Source: Lachnospiraceae bacterium NE2001 (lineage in GTDB: Bacteria; Bacillota; Clostridia; Lachnospirales; Lachnospiraceae). Taken from it: DNA of 64,000 nucleotides. Every line of letters starts with the position of its first letter. Position 1 is the first letter of the stretch. The stretch covers positions 1-64,000 of the forward strand of contig FOEK01000020.1 in NCBI GenBank assembly GCA_900110635.1, given 5' to 3'. This document shows, one piece after another, positions 10,501 through 17,292 of this stretch. The translations under genes were made by a program, and so were the position numbers. The notes beneath the pieces were generated by a model. It saw only the letters and a program-made list of their open reading frames with translations, searched no databases and was not told the DNA's origin.

Positions 10501-10702
10501 GGCTACTATCACAGTTAATTCAAAGGGCACATATAAGCTTACAGCTACTGCTCACGACGAGGCTGGAAATACTTCATCAACAGAGATTTCATTCTCATTT
10601 GGTAAGCAGGCAAACCTTGTTCTCATCGGTGTCATTGCAGGAATCGCAATACTCCTGCTCCTGATACTTCTGGTACTGCTCAGACGTAGACGCGAAAACT
10701 AA
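4583..10702 (+). CDS. Giant cell-surface protein with Ig-like repeats
   Basis: 2039 residues from the ATG at 4583, which has AAGGA 7 bases upstream; a TTG at 4559 would add eight residues but has no good ribosome binding site. A basic N-terminus and a hydrophobic segment (about 24-38) form a signal peptide. The body is a string of ~85-110-residue beta-sandwich repeats ending in D-K/N-T-x-P linkers, as in bacterial Ig-like domains. A C-terminal membrane helix followed by RRRREN anchors it; there is no LPXTG motif. Two adjacent ~110-residue modules starting near 8170 and 8825 (PVHNIYV and PVHNMYV) are recent-looking duplicates. Likely an adhesin or envelope stalk. Confidence 0.85.
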   Translation: MINKKSKGKEHIRRPLPVRAIAILLALAMVLSVVYINNRRDVVQAEGKISDDTFITKELLGFSESVTQRSIYVPYDSTGKVVEFSLPSYDSVEETLDNCYLILSNYSVMDGDSTIDISAGYYLNLPAGASASDTEHVAPVTLKKETGYVWFSGESAVTTVSSGSADSSVTLKYGKVRYKDSSDTLIFVNDAPADTYTDVGTLTIVHESLCDITFENDAADSSKINATEKTEDGKTLNESVRSGADASYYYGSVSYEVSDDPTEYPSLNELTTAYSGTDFADGSYTVTKKITVVSGGNKELLAQSESSLEKNTIFVNTVSASANDGAVTETINYSNSNSSIAISKVNAKLPVAVTIDTDIDFGNGGSCTISDLTGLTGTDVAVIYSGNIATVTIPGGIMTGGNSYGFKATVNNGTTDIKISVDIACGDGTPSWTGEGATNADGDSSVVRDSITYYKGKVKLYGNAAVTGSGALIARGDAFQKGTDGNYSTEACASKEYADSDKAESKDIEIEVPLTTEGLNTFKLSATSTYDDSAFSNEINVYNDTTGPAASYVGISQKNNAGGTYSDTQAGADAVAFATKISKKLPATITIGLYDTGCGLPGSGAVYYGGTALTRNSDGSYSYTIPANTDTTEFAFTLKDALGNETPLTATVQYFDEVVIIDSPKFVRSDSTEYNMYTGNFITWTGTAVADKSQRDYRVIFNIKSDAEIQIPTGFSLTNTQTGTGTPSFEYKGIEDGYYKYVVTTSLFSGSTSVSNTITLTATNVNGYSTTATVENSVVTVNIDSDGPKFVSVKDQNNVVLGDDPADWYQTLTLTFVVNDNTGTPTSGIKDVNAISGVKTLDKSGLSTADADGNYSFVAEINNSTFGTPTSVEIQMEDNVGNLATYTNNFKVDDGKPVLTLTIDDKNYDEVKGLVLSEDPIIKYSWSDAISDLASQSIEITDGTTTWTKNDTSYNNQKLSDIIGSKADPDKDYYVTVTATDNANNTEQYKTNFRVDNDRPVIGGSINNTSKKSAYPIHFAEDVSVTVTVTDSNLTKLSNLSATDNNGNALDVSWTQSGKVWTGNIKATAEGDYKVNVHAKDDGGLENDWSVSFTIDKTAPTIRTFLDDKEYTEKTAYKAEKATSKMTVSDPRNGEDTADERVTVTLTTPTGETRTEVKEGKGPFTFNEDGVYTLKYEAIDKAGNPAEKTIGFTVDGAKPVHNIYVSTSAAKTAKFSNTYSNKVGKFTDYSDQEEYTYGQYFNTDVFIDVSYFDYNMETATVYDNGNPISVNWGKKDGYGRGTIAISSEGYHTIWIESIDKSGNVVNDKTDGHSVSFTIDKTSPILITYLNGEGYVDTTAYTSSAAAEVAVTDDNDDAEDITIKVERQIPGGDTVTSTIYGSKTVNLTEDGYYTVTYTSVDRAGNPASASYGFTVDNTSPVHNMYVLVENPSKFSSHKNNYVNPVGVFSSRPSQENYEYGQYYNYNVNVELNVFDYNLDWVYVTDNDVEITPTWTWNGAYGTAVVTLQTEGYHELKLWSKDLSGNETNDTEAGKKIRLYIDKTSPTITTYVNSSLYTEGSGIRYLNTNANVSVSVNDTYKDSSDLVRTVRMTPPGGSTSVTTENVNETTESFATEADYEVTYVATDMAGNQSATRTVQFRVDKTPPQLSIADGGGTSTASSVAVSFNIKEAFYWDMNSVKISIYKKRDGSGEVLEKTMDFTPRSANDSFSYTLTEDAEYRFEFSAEDKCGNKTEVKGQLIKDGTAPIILLSGVSNYDKTDKNVTLNVSVDEAFYTSNKVTLTGTRTDIDGKTTNIDFSQFVTNRTKVSQLEQLFDEDGIYDITITSTDKAGNTSSKSVHFTIDTTDPVIGDLSKYDGVKVNKFSWDIDLDDLVTDLTVCDISVYMDGALYDGTSEISDGSHVLKVEAVDELGHKSFKEVTFVLDTKGPNIIISNVENGDKLLEATDVTVTVELDEDVLDTVSLNDKAVSVSDNKATITVNSKGTYKLTATAHDEAGNTSSTEISFSFGKQANLVLIGVIAGIAILLLLILLVLLRRRREN

Positions 10703-10710
10703 ACAACATT

Positions 10711-10752
10711 AAAATCACCAATTGGGGACAGTTCTCAATTGGTGATTTTTTG
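10711..10752 (+). terminator. Strong hairpin terminator after the Ig-repeat gene
   Basis: A perfect 14-bp stem (AAAATCACCAATTG and its complement) encloses a GGGGACAGTTCT-type loop and runs into a T tract. Almost the same stem and loop recur at 43441-43479. Confidence 0.85.
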
Positions 10753-10765
10753 TAAACATGTAACT

Positions 10766-10951
10766 GTTCAGCAGGTGGCATATATATGGGATATTTCTCG
10801 TGCAAGCTTGCTTGCTAAGAGAAATATATCATATATATGCTAGCCTTGCGGAGCAAGGTTGCTAACAATACATCGATAAAGTGTCTGCGAAGCAGACGGT
10901 AGAGCACGAAGTGCGGACTTTATCGATTGTATTGTTAGCAATCTGCTGAAC
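10766..10951. repeat. Multi-stem palindromic intergenic element
   Basis: The outer arms GTTCAGCAG and CTGCTGAAC enclose nested hairpins: a long A/T stem (10779 to ~10841), a CCTTGC/GCAAGG hairpin, and a ~22-bp stem (10861-10882 with 10917-10939, one bulge) that itself holds GTCTGC-GAA-GCAGAC and GCAC-GAA-GTGC. It encodes no protein I can recognise. Its architecture resembles blocks at 22086-22219, 30088-30137 and 51577-51682. Confidence 0.7.
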
Positions 10952-10980
10952 ATAAAATACTAATATGATAAGGGGGAAAT

Positions 10981-11640
10981 ATGCAGAGATTTAAGGCAGT
11001 CGTATTTGATATGGATGGAGTTATTCTTGACTCAGAGAAGATATACAGAAGGTTTGAGTATGTGGCCGCCGAAAAGTACGGTCTTCCAATGGATAATATA
11101 GAAGAGTTCTGCAATCGGATTGCGGGTGGAACGAAGTATACTAACAAGGTTGTGTTTCAGGAGTTCTTTAATACAGATATTGACTATATGGAGTATCGGG
11201 ATGTGGTGTCGGCTGGTGTTGAAGCCTACGCGGCTGAGCATGGTTATGAGGTGAAACCTGGGATTAAGGAACTGTTTGAGTTTCTAAAAGAGAAGGACGT
11301 TAAAATAGCATTGGCAACATCTACTGATAGAGACCGGGCTACAAGGTTTCTCGAACCTCACGGTTTGCTGCCATATTTTGATGCTATGGTTTTTGGCGAC
11401 TCAATCAAACCGGGGCGCGGTAAGCCTAATCCTGATATATATCTGGCTGCTTGTGAGAAACTGGGAACTGAACCGGCTGAAACTATTGGGGTGGAAGATT
11501 CTCGTAATGGAGTCATCTCGTCATCCCGAGGTGGTCTTTACACTGTGATGGTGCTGGACCTTATTCCTCCAGATGAAATAGTCCGCGAGTATGCCGACCA
11601 GATATACGAAAATGCCTACGAAATCACGAACCTCTTCTGA
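10981..11640 (+). CDS. HAD-superfamily phosphatase, beta-phosphoglucomutase-like
   Basis: 219 residues. Motif I is VFDMDGVILDSE with nucleophile Asp10 and Asp12. Motif II is the LATSTDR segment, motif III the Lys of KPGRGKPNPD, and motif IV GVEDSRNG. The helical cap inserted after motif I is of the PGM/phosphatase type. Members hydrolyse or isomerise small phosphorylated metabolites; the substrate cannot be told from sequence. The ribosome binding site AAGGGGG lies 4 bases before the ATG. The gene stands alone between a structured repeat and a convergent gene, overlapping the latter's 3' end by 17 bases. Confidence 0.88.
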   Translation: MQRFKAVVFDMDGVILDSEKIYRRFEYVAAEKYGLPMDNIEEFCNRIAGGTKYTNKVVFQEFFNTDIDYMEYRDVVSAGVEAYAAEHGYEVKPGIKELFEFLKEKDVKIALATSTDRDRATRFLEPHGLLPYFDAMVFGDSIKPGRGKPNPDIYLAACEKLGTEPAETIGVEDSRNGVISSSRGGLYTVMVLDLIPPDEIVREYADQIYENAYEITNLF

Positions 11641-14386
11641 AAGACAGGGGGTGGTTCTCTGTCTTATTATTAAGACGGAGAACCGTCCCCTGTCTTATTA
11701 GAACAAGGAGTAGGGTGATGAGTGTTATGATCAGTCCTGGGGTGACGCCGGCTGTATGGTACTTCATTTTCAGGGTATGATTTCCTGTCGTTATTGGAAC
11801 GCCTATTCCGCCTAGGAACCTAGTCTTTTCAACTTTTTCATCGTCAATATAGATATCCCAGGACTCGTAGTAAGGTAGTGAAATGTAGAGCATTCCTTCT
11901 TTGCTGGAGTCCAGGGTTGCTGTGATGGAATTGTTGATATAGTCTACATTTTTCAGAGAATCCGCTGCCAGAATGTCGTGAAGCTGGGCAAGAGCCTCAG
12001 TATCAAGGATGGCAACGTGTGGACTATTATTCATTTCGGCCAGCTCTTTAGCAGTATAGTTAAAGTAAACATCACGGTTGTCAGGCGTCACAAAGCCGAT
12101 AAAATAGATTTCATCTTTTGTGTAAGTATATACATTACCACACTGGCTGCCGCCTAAATGGAATAACAGGTTTCGGTATACATCTCCAGAAAATTCATAG
12201 GATTCAGGTGCTACAACGAAGAAAGATTCTTCGTCATATTCTTTGGATTCATCAAGCTCCTCGCAAGGTATATCCAGATAAATGTCATTACCTCCCAGGG
12301 CTTTGGAGATGGCGTTCTGGTATTCAAAGGGGTTCTCGTAATCGCTGACATTTCCTACTAATTCAAGTATGCTGTCATCTGATTCAGTGGAGGTTTTTGT
12401 TGCATTGATATCAATATTATCTTTAACATCGACAACAAATCCAAATCCAACATAGTTTGGATTTTCATAGATTTCGTAATCCTCAAAATCTTCCGCTTTC
12501 CCATACACTGAGTAAGGTGAAATGTCTCCTTTATCTGCGATATGGTATCGTACTCCCAACATCATATTTGACAGCGGATTTCCACCATAGTAATTTAGGT
12601 TGTTTGTTCCTACAGCAAGATTATAGAACTTCATTCGATTCATCACGTCTGCTGTATAATCCGATGCAAAATAGGATAAAGTATTAATCTCTGTCATCTC
12701 TCCAAGATTGTGGTAGTCTGGATGATCGCCCATATATTCGGTGAGAGTGTCGAACCGCTTCATCTCGGGATACTGGTCTGCGATAGAATCTATCTGTTTA
12801 GCGTCTTCAATTATTGTGGAAGTACCAGTTAGCTGTTTCGGGAAAATGTATATACAATTGACAATTATTTCGACAGCAGCTATGAAGAGCATAGCTTTGA
12901 AAAGATCGGTGCTTTCAATTCGTATAGCTTTGCATATAATAGCCCACAATATATATACAGCCAGGAAGACAAGTGATGTGATCATGGATACCTGTGGCAT
13001 ATCAAGATTAGTAATGTAAAGGACGGTCAGTATAATGCTAGGGATAACAATTGATAGCAGCACCTTCAAACTGGAAAGAGATTCAACGTGCTGGGAAACG
13101 TCTGCCAGCATGGTTACGCCCAGGAAGACAAAGAAGATAGCAAAACGATTTGGCACCATAGTCTGCATATGAAAACCGTGCATTACATAGTTTAGAAATT
13201 CGTTGTTGAATGCCAGAAATATCACAGCCATTAGGATACATCGCTTGATTCTATCTGACAGCTTTATGTCACGACACAATATAAACATAGGAAGAATGAA
13301 GAACATAAATAGGCCGGCATAAATTATGGCCTGTCCACGGTCGCTGCTGATGGCATCTATGTTGTTCATCATCCTATAATTCTTAAAGTAGTCCAGAAAA
13401 TTGTTGAAGAAACCAAGGACTGTTGGTGACGACAGGTCCTGCTCTTTATAAGCAGAGGATGTAGTCATAAGGAACACAGGGATAATATAAAATGCTGAAA
13501 TCCCCGCCGCTGCTATCGAATACAGTGCGAATCTGAGTCCCTTTAGCAGCATATCCTTTATACTGCCATAATTCAGGGTCAGGAAGTATAGTGTGATAAA
13601 CTCGCACAGAATAAATGCGTGGTAAGGACTGTGGAGCATTAGAAGAACCAGCATAACAACATAGAGAGCCTTTTTGTTTTCGTAAACGAGCCACTCCAGT
13701 CCCAGAATAATAAGTGGAAGATAGCTGGAGTATTTGAAAAGCTCATAAGAAAACATAATCAGGTTGTATGAGCAAAGGGTATAGATCAGGCTGATGGGGA
13801 TAAGCCTGATGTCTGTCTTCTCAAAACGCGAATCTTTTCTATGTGTAAGGAAGAAGATTATAGTGATAGAAGAAAGAATCAGATTGTAAAGCAGAGAAAA
13901 TGTGAAATCCAGCAGGATCAGGGATTCTGGGATAAGATAGTATTTGAGCGTGAGCCATGGAAATACTATATCATAAACTCTGTATCCGTACATGTTGAGA
14001 AAACCGCCTGTACTGAAGGTGTTGTGGTAAGGCAGTCCGTGCTTTTTTATCTCGTGGATGTTCTCCACGTGCTTTGCATATAGTTGCTCCAGACCGTCCC
14101 CTCTAATAGCTGGAAACGTACCTAAGGGGTAGCTCTTAGCAAGGGCAAGACATATAAAAAAGAGTATAGTGATGATGACGGCACTGATGAGATAAATCCG
14201 GTTATCCTTAATCAGATCTTTTAGTCGAATCTTTTTCCTGGGTGCCGCAGCCTCTGTACTCGATGAGTTATCATCGTTATCTTCATTTCTGTCGATAGAT
14301 GATTCATCAATAATTGTTCTATCGATGGTTATATTGTTAGCGTTTGCTTTATTATTTTTTTTTGGTTTATTTTTCTTCTTGCTCAT
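11624..14386 (-). CDS. YfhO-family multi-spanning membrane protein
   Basis: 920 residues. A Lys/Asn-rich cytosolic N-terminus of ~60 residues is followed by about a dozen membrane helices, a long extracytoplasmic domain (about residues 540-870), and a last helix near the C-terminus. The early loop with RGDGLEQLY and HNTFSTGGF is typical of the YfhO family, whose Bacillus and Listeria members take part in glycosylation of teichoic acids, with a GT-C-like fold. No ribosome binding site precedes the ATG; instead TATAAT ends six bases upstream. The ATG is the only Met in the N-terminal region. The last residues overlap a repeat and the HAD gene end. Confidence 0.85.
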   Translation of the reverse strand: MSKKKNKPKKNNKANANNITIDRTIIDESSIDRNEDNDDNSSSTEAAAPRKKIRLKDLIKDNRIYLISAVIITILFFICLALAKSYPLGTFPAIRGDGLEQLYAKHVENIHEIKKHGLPYHNTFSTGGFLNMYGYRVYDIVFPWLTLKYYLIPESLILLDFTFSLLYNLILSSITIIFFLTHRKDSRFEKTDIRLIPISLIYTLCSYNLIMFSYELFKYSSYLPLIILGLEWLVYENKKALYVVMLVLLMLHSPYHAFILCEFITLYFLTLNYGSIKDMLLKGLRFALYSIAAAGISAFYIIPVFLMTTSSAYKEQDLSSPTVLGFFNNFLDYFKNYRMMNNIDAISSDRGQAIIYAGLFMFFILPMFILCRDIKLSDRIKRCILMAVIFLAFNNEFLNYVMHGFHMQTMVPNRFAIFFVFLGVTMLADVSQHVESLSSLKVLLSIVIPSIILTVLYITNLDMPQVSMITSLVFLAVYILWAIICKAIRIESTDLFKAMLFIAAVEIIVNCIYIFPKQLTGTSTIIEDAKQIDSIADQYPEMKRFDTLTEYMGDHPDYHNLGEMTEINTLSYFASDYTADVMNRMKFYNLAVGTNNLNYYGGNPLSNMMLGVRYHIADKGDISPYSVYGKAEDFEDYEIYENPNYVGFGFVVDVKDNIDINATKTSTESDDSILELVGNVSDYENPFEYQNAISKALGGNDIYLDIPCEELDESKEYDEESFFVVAPESYEFSGDVYRNLLFHLGGSQCGNVYTYTKDEIYFIGFVTPDNRDVYFNYTAKELAEMNNSPHVAILDTEALAQLHDILAADSLKNVDYINNSITATLDSSKEGMLYISLPYYESWDIYIDDEKVEKTRFLGGIGVPITTGNHTLKMKYHTAGVTPGLIITLITLLLVLIRQGTVLRLNNKTENHPLSFRRGS
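11641..11697. terminator. Nested inverted repeat between convergent genes
   Basis: Two 26-27-base arms (11641-11666 and 11671-11697) are near-perfect inverted copies, and each arm can also fold on its own through AAGACAG and CTGTCTT. The core GGTTCTC/GAGAACC with GTCCCC is the repeat core seen elsewhere in the window. It sits within the 3' untranslated part of the HAD gene and inside the 3' end of the minus-strand gene, so a bidirectional terminator role is likely but would act inside coding sequence on the minus strand. Confidence 0.6.
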
Positions 14387-14457
14387 ATGGTTATTATAAC
14401 AAATATGATTATCAAGATAAAGAAGGAGACATTTTTAAAATGGGGTCTATAAAAGTT

Positions 14458-14496
14458 GGTTTACATATATGCCATTTTGATGCATTTATGTAAACC
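14458..14496. promoter_or_regulatory. 10-bp inverted repeat between divergent genes
   Basis: Perfect arms GGTTTACATA (14458-14467) and TATGTAAACC (14487-14496) lie between the divergent YfhO gene and the surface-protein gene, just upstream of a TATAAT at 14504-14509. A smaller TTTACA/TGTAAA repeat follows at 14510-14526. The position fits an operator for the downstream gene; no regulator is identified. Confidence 0.45.
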
Positions 14497-14606
14497 TTTT
14501 GTTTATAATTTACAAAAAGTGTAAAGTTTTTTGTGAATTATAGTTGAAAGTGCACGAAACGAGCGGTAAAATAATACTATCTAATTTTTATGGGGAGGTA
14601 GTGCTT

Positions 14607-17129
14607 ATGCAAAGTAAAAGAACTAAAAGTGTATGGCGCATAGTTGCAATAACGCTGGCTATTTTCCTGGCGTTTGGCATGATGAATGTGCCAAAGTTTG
14701 CTGGAACCGTTGAGGCGGCTACAGATGAAGCTATTTCTTATTCAATATCAATGGGTGGAGATAGCAGTTATAATTATCCAGATTATCCGGATGCAAATCA
14801 TGCGGCAACAATTAAAGTTACTGTAACGCCAAAGCTTCAGGATGGCGTGATGGTAAAGTTTGCTAATTGTGAGGATACTGTGAAAACTAATGGCTTGACC
14901 TGGACAGTAGGAAAGACTGTTGATTCTAAGGATGGAAGTTCATCTGAGGTTACACTTACAGGCTATTCAAATGGTTCGGGACTTACTGGCAGTACTTATC
15001 TGTATGTATATCTGTATAATTCAGATAAGAGTTATCATTATAACCCTGGACGTACTGACTATGTTTATACATATAAGTATGTAACGGTTACCAACTACAA
15101 GTATAAGGTGACATTTAATGGTAAGGGCGGTAAGACATCTGTTACTAATCCTGATACAGGTGAGTCTGAGAATGTTGATACTTATGTAGCAAATGTTGAG
15201 GAAGGAACACGCCTGAGTCAGTATTCTTATGGTAGTTATGACTATGGCTGGAGATATTTCTCTTGGCCTGGTTCTGATGACGACTATGAGTATGTTGAGG
15301 ATCATTATTCTAAAATTAAGAGATTCATGGGCTATACAATGCAAGGTGATTCAAGCGGCAAGATATATACAAGTAATGACAGTTACTTGACTTATAAGCC
15401 AGACAAGTTTGCTTCTGCTTATGAATATATAATTTTTGGTAATGTAACTCTAGATGCTGTTTGGTCTGACTATGCAATGGTTTACTTCTATTCTGATAAG
15501 GCTGCTTATGATGCAAAGGACGCTAATCATTGGAGCGTATTTAAGAATGGCTTTGATGGCTTCCGTAATGCAAATAAACCAGTAGGTTATTTCTATAAGA
15601 ATGAGCTTCAGGACGATACATATTATGATACTATAGAGTTTGATGCAGTTGCAAAGAACGAGCCTCTTGCTATTGGTGGTGCCTATATAGAGTCACCTAT
15701 AACTGATACAGCAAAGGCATTTATTGGCTGGAGATGTGTACAGGATGGAAAGCTGTATACAGCATCAAATATTAAGGAATTTGTCCCAACAGCTGACAAG
15801 ACAGCATTTATAGCTGAATATGGAGATGGCTATACTGTTAAGTTTAAGACAGGTAAGGAAGGCTACTTTGAAGGTGGCTGGGACTACAAAAAGGATGAAT
15901 ATAAGAAGGTATCTGAGGAGTCATACTATTATCATCCTGACAGATACATTTATCAGGTTCCAAGTGTTTATAAGAATGAAGGCTATGACTATTATTCAGT
16001 TGTTGGCTGGAATGATGGAAGCAAGACTTATACGAGAGAAGAACTTTACGATTATAAGGTGACTAAGAATGTAACATTTACTGCTGTATGGCAAAAGAAC
16101 GTTGCATCAACTGTAATTCTTCACTCGAATTATCCAAAACAGTGGGGATATAGAGAGGATACATCTGTAAATAAGGTTCAGGTTAACTCAGGTAGTGTAT
16201 CTCTTTATGCAAGATCTTTCAGTAGTCCTGGTGGTTATACTATAGCATCATACCATACATCAGATGGAAAGACCTATGAGACTGGAACATACTATTATCC
16301 AACATCGTCAAAGGCAGATCTCTATGCTGACTGGGTAGAGAGTAAGTATTACAAGATTATGATGCATTCTAATTATCCATCATCGTGGGGTAAAGAACAG
16401 ACTACTTTAGAGAAGAATGGTTCTACAGGAAACTATTTTTATCCATCTATGGATGGTGAGACAATCAGAGCGACAGGCAAAGAAGATTATTATATCAGTT
16501 ATTGGTTTTATTATAATGAGAATGGTGAGAAGGTTGAGGTTTCCAACAGATTTAAGCCAACCGGCAATATGGATCTTTATGCCAACTGGACAACAGATCT
16601 TCCTCACGAGCATAGTTGGGATCAGGGAACTGTTCTTAAGGAAGCTACATATGAAGAAGAGGGACGTCTTGTTCGTAAGTGTACTCATTGCAGTGAGGAA
16701 CATATAGAAGGTATTGCTAAGCTAGAGAAGCCAGCTGAGCCTTCATACTCATCTGAGTGGGTAAATGGCAAGTGGTATGAGGCTGATGGTTCACAGACAT
16801 ACGCTGGAGTAGGTAGCTGGAAGTCAGATGAAAATGGTTATTGGTTCGAGGATTCATCAGGCTGGTATCCAGTATCAACATGGCAGAAGATTGACGGAAA
16901 GTGGTATTACTTCCTGGATAATGGTTATATGGATTACAGCGAGTATCGCGATGGCTGCTGGCTTGGAGCTGATGGCGCTTGGGTTGAGTCATATTATGGC
17001 GGCAAGTGGTGTTCGGATGCAACTGGCTGGTGGTACACAGATGCAGCAGGCTGGTATCCAGTAAGTCAGTGGGTATGGATTGATGGTTCACAGTATTACT
17101 TCAATGGAAGCGGATATTGGGAACAGTAA
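14607..17129 (+). CDS. Secreted wall protein with InlB-type B repeats and choline-binding-like repeats
   Basis: 840 residues from the ATG at 14607, preceded by GGAGG 8 bases upstream; a TTG at 14544 is less likely because the signal peptide starts at the later Met. Signal peptide about residues 1-38, ending near VEAA. The middle holds Listeria-Bacteroides (Flg_new/InlB B) repeats such as the YTVKF...TFTAVW units. The C-terminal ~130 residues are aromatic wall-binding repeats (GKWYYF, SGWYPVS, GWWY). It probably sits noncovalently on the envelope as an adhesin or structural protein. The next gene ends in the same repeat type. Confidence 0.85.
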   Translation: MQSKRTKSVWRIVAITLAIFLAFGMMNVPKFAGTVEAATDEAISYSISMGGDSSYNYPDYPDANHAATIKVTVTPKLQDGVMVKFANCEDTVKTNGLTWTVGKTVDSKDGSSSEVTLTGYSNGSGLTGSTYLYVYLYNSDKSYHYNPGRTDYVYTYKYVTVTNYKYKVTFNGKGGKTSVTNPDTGESENVDTYVANVEEGTRLSQYSYGSYDYGWRYFSWPGSDDDYEYVEDHYSKIKRFMGYTMQGDSSGKIYTSNDSYLTYKPDKFASAYEYIIFGNVTLDAVWSDYAMVYFYSDKAAYDAKDANHWSVFKNGFDGFRNANKPVGYFYKNELQDDTYYDTIEFDAVAKNEPLAIGGAYIESPITDTAKAFIGWRCVQDGKLYTASNIKEFVPTADKTAFIAEYGDGYTVKFKTGKEGYFEGGWDYKKDEYKKVSEESYYYHPDRYIYQVPSVYKNEGYDYYSVVGWNDGSKTYTREELYDYKVTKNVTFTAVWQKNVASTVILHSNYPKQWGYREDTSVNKVQVNSGSVSLYARSFSSPGGYTIASYHTSDGKTYETGTYYYPTSSKADLYADWVESKYYKIMMHSNYPSSWGKEQTTLEKNGSTGNYFYPSMDGETIRATGKEDYYISYWFYYNENGEKVEVSNRFKPTGNMDLYANWTTDLPHEHSWDQGTVLKEATYEEEGRLVRKCTHCSEEHIEGIAKLEKPAEPSYSSEWVNGKWYEADGSQTYAGVGSWKSDENGYWFEDSSGWYPVSTWQKIDGKWYYFLDNGYMDYSEYRDGCWLGADGAWVESYYGGKWCSDATGWWYTDAAGWYPVSQWVWIDGSQYYFNGSGYWEQ

Positions 17130-17153
17130 TATGTAATTAAATAGAATCTATTT

Positions 17154-17200
17154 TGAGGGCGGTTCTCTAGTTAAAAGAGAACCGTTCTCTTTCTTTTTGT
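17154..17200 (+). terminator. Hairpin terminator with GGTTCTCT core
   Basis: Arms with GGCGGTTCTCT and AGAGAACCG flank a short loop, and the hairpin is followed by a pyrimidine-rich CTTTCTTTTTG run. The arms contain the same GGTTCTC core as the other repeat hairpins of this window. Confidence 0.75.
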
Positions 17201-17243
17201 TGCATTTTAAAATTTGGGGTTTACTATTCTTGACACCTTGAGG

Positions 17244-17249
17244 TATAAT
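17244..17249 (+). promoter_or_regulatory. Candidate -10 box of the NlpC/P60 gene
   Basis: TATAAT lies 44 bases before the TTG start of the hydrolase gene. A TTGACA at 17230-17235 is only 8 bases upstream, too close to act as its -35, so the -35 is unclear. Confidence 0.4.
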
Positions 17250-17292
17250 GTACTTTGCGCTTATGGGTCTTAAAGAATAGAGGAGTATTGTT

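Noticed and set aside
17230-17249. TTGACA and TATAAT as a promoter pair before the NlpC/P60 gene
   Set aside because: The spacer is 8 bases, too short for sigma-A; only the TATAAT is kept as a candidate.
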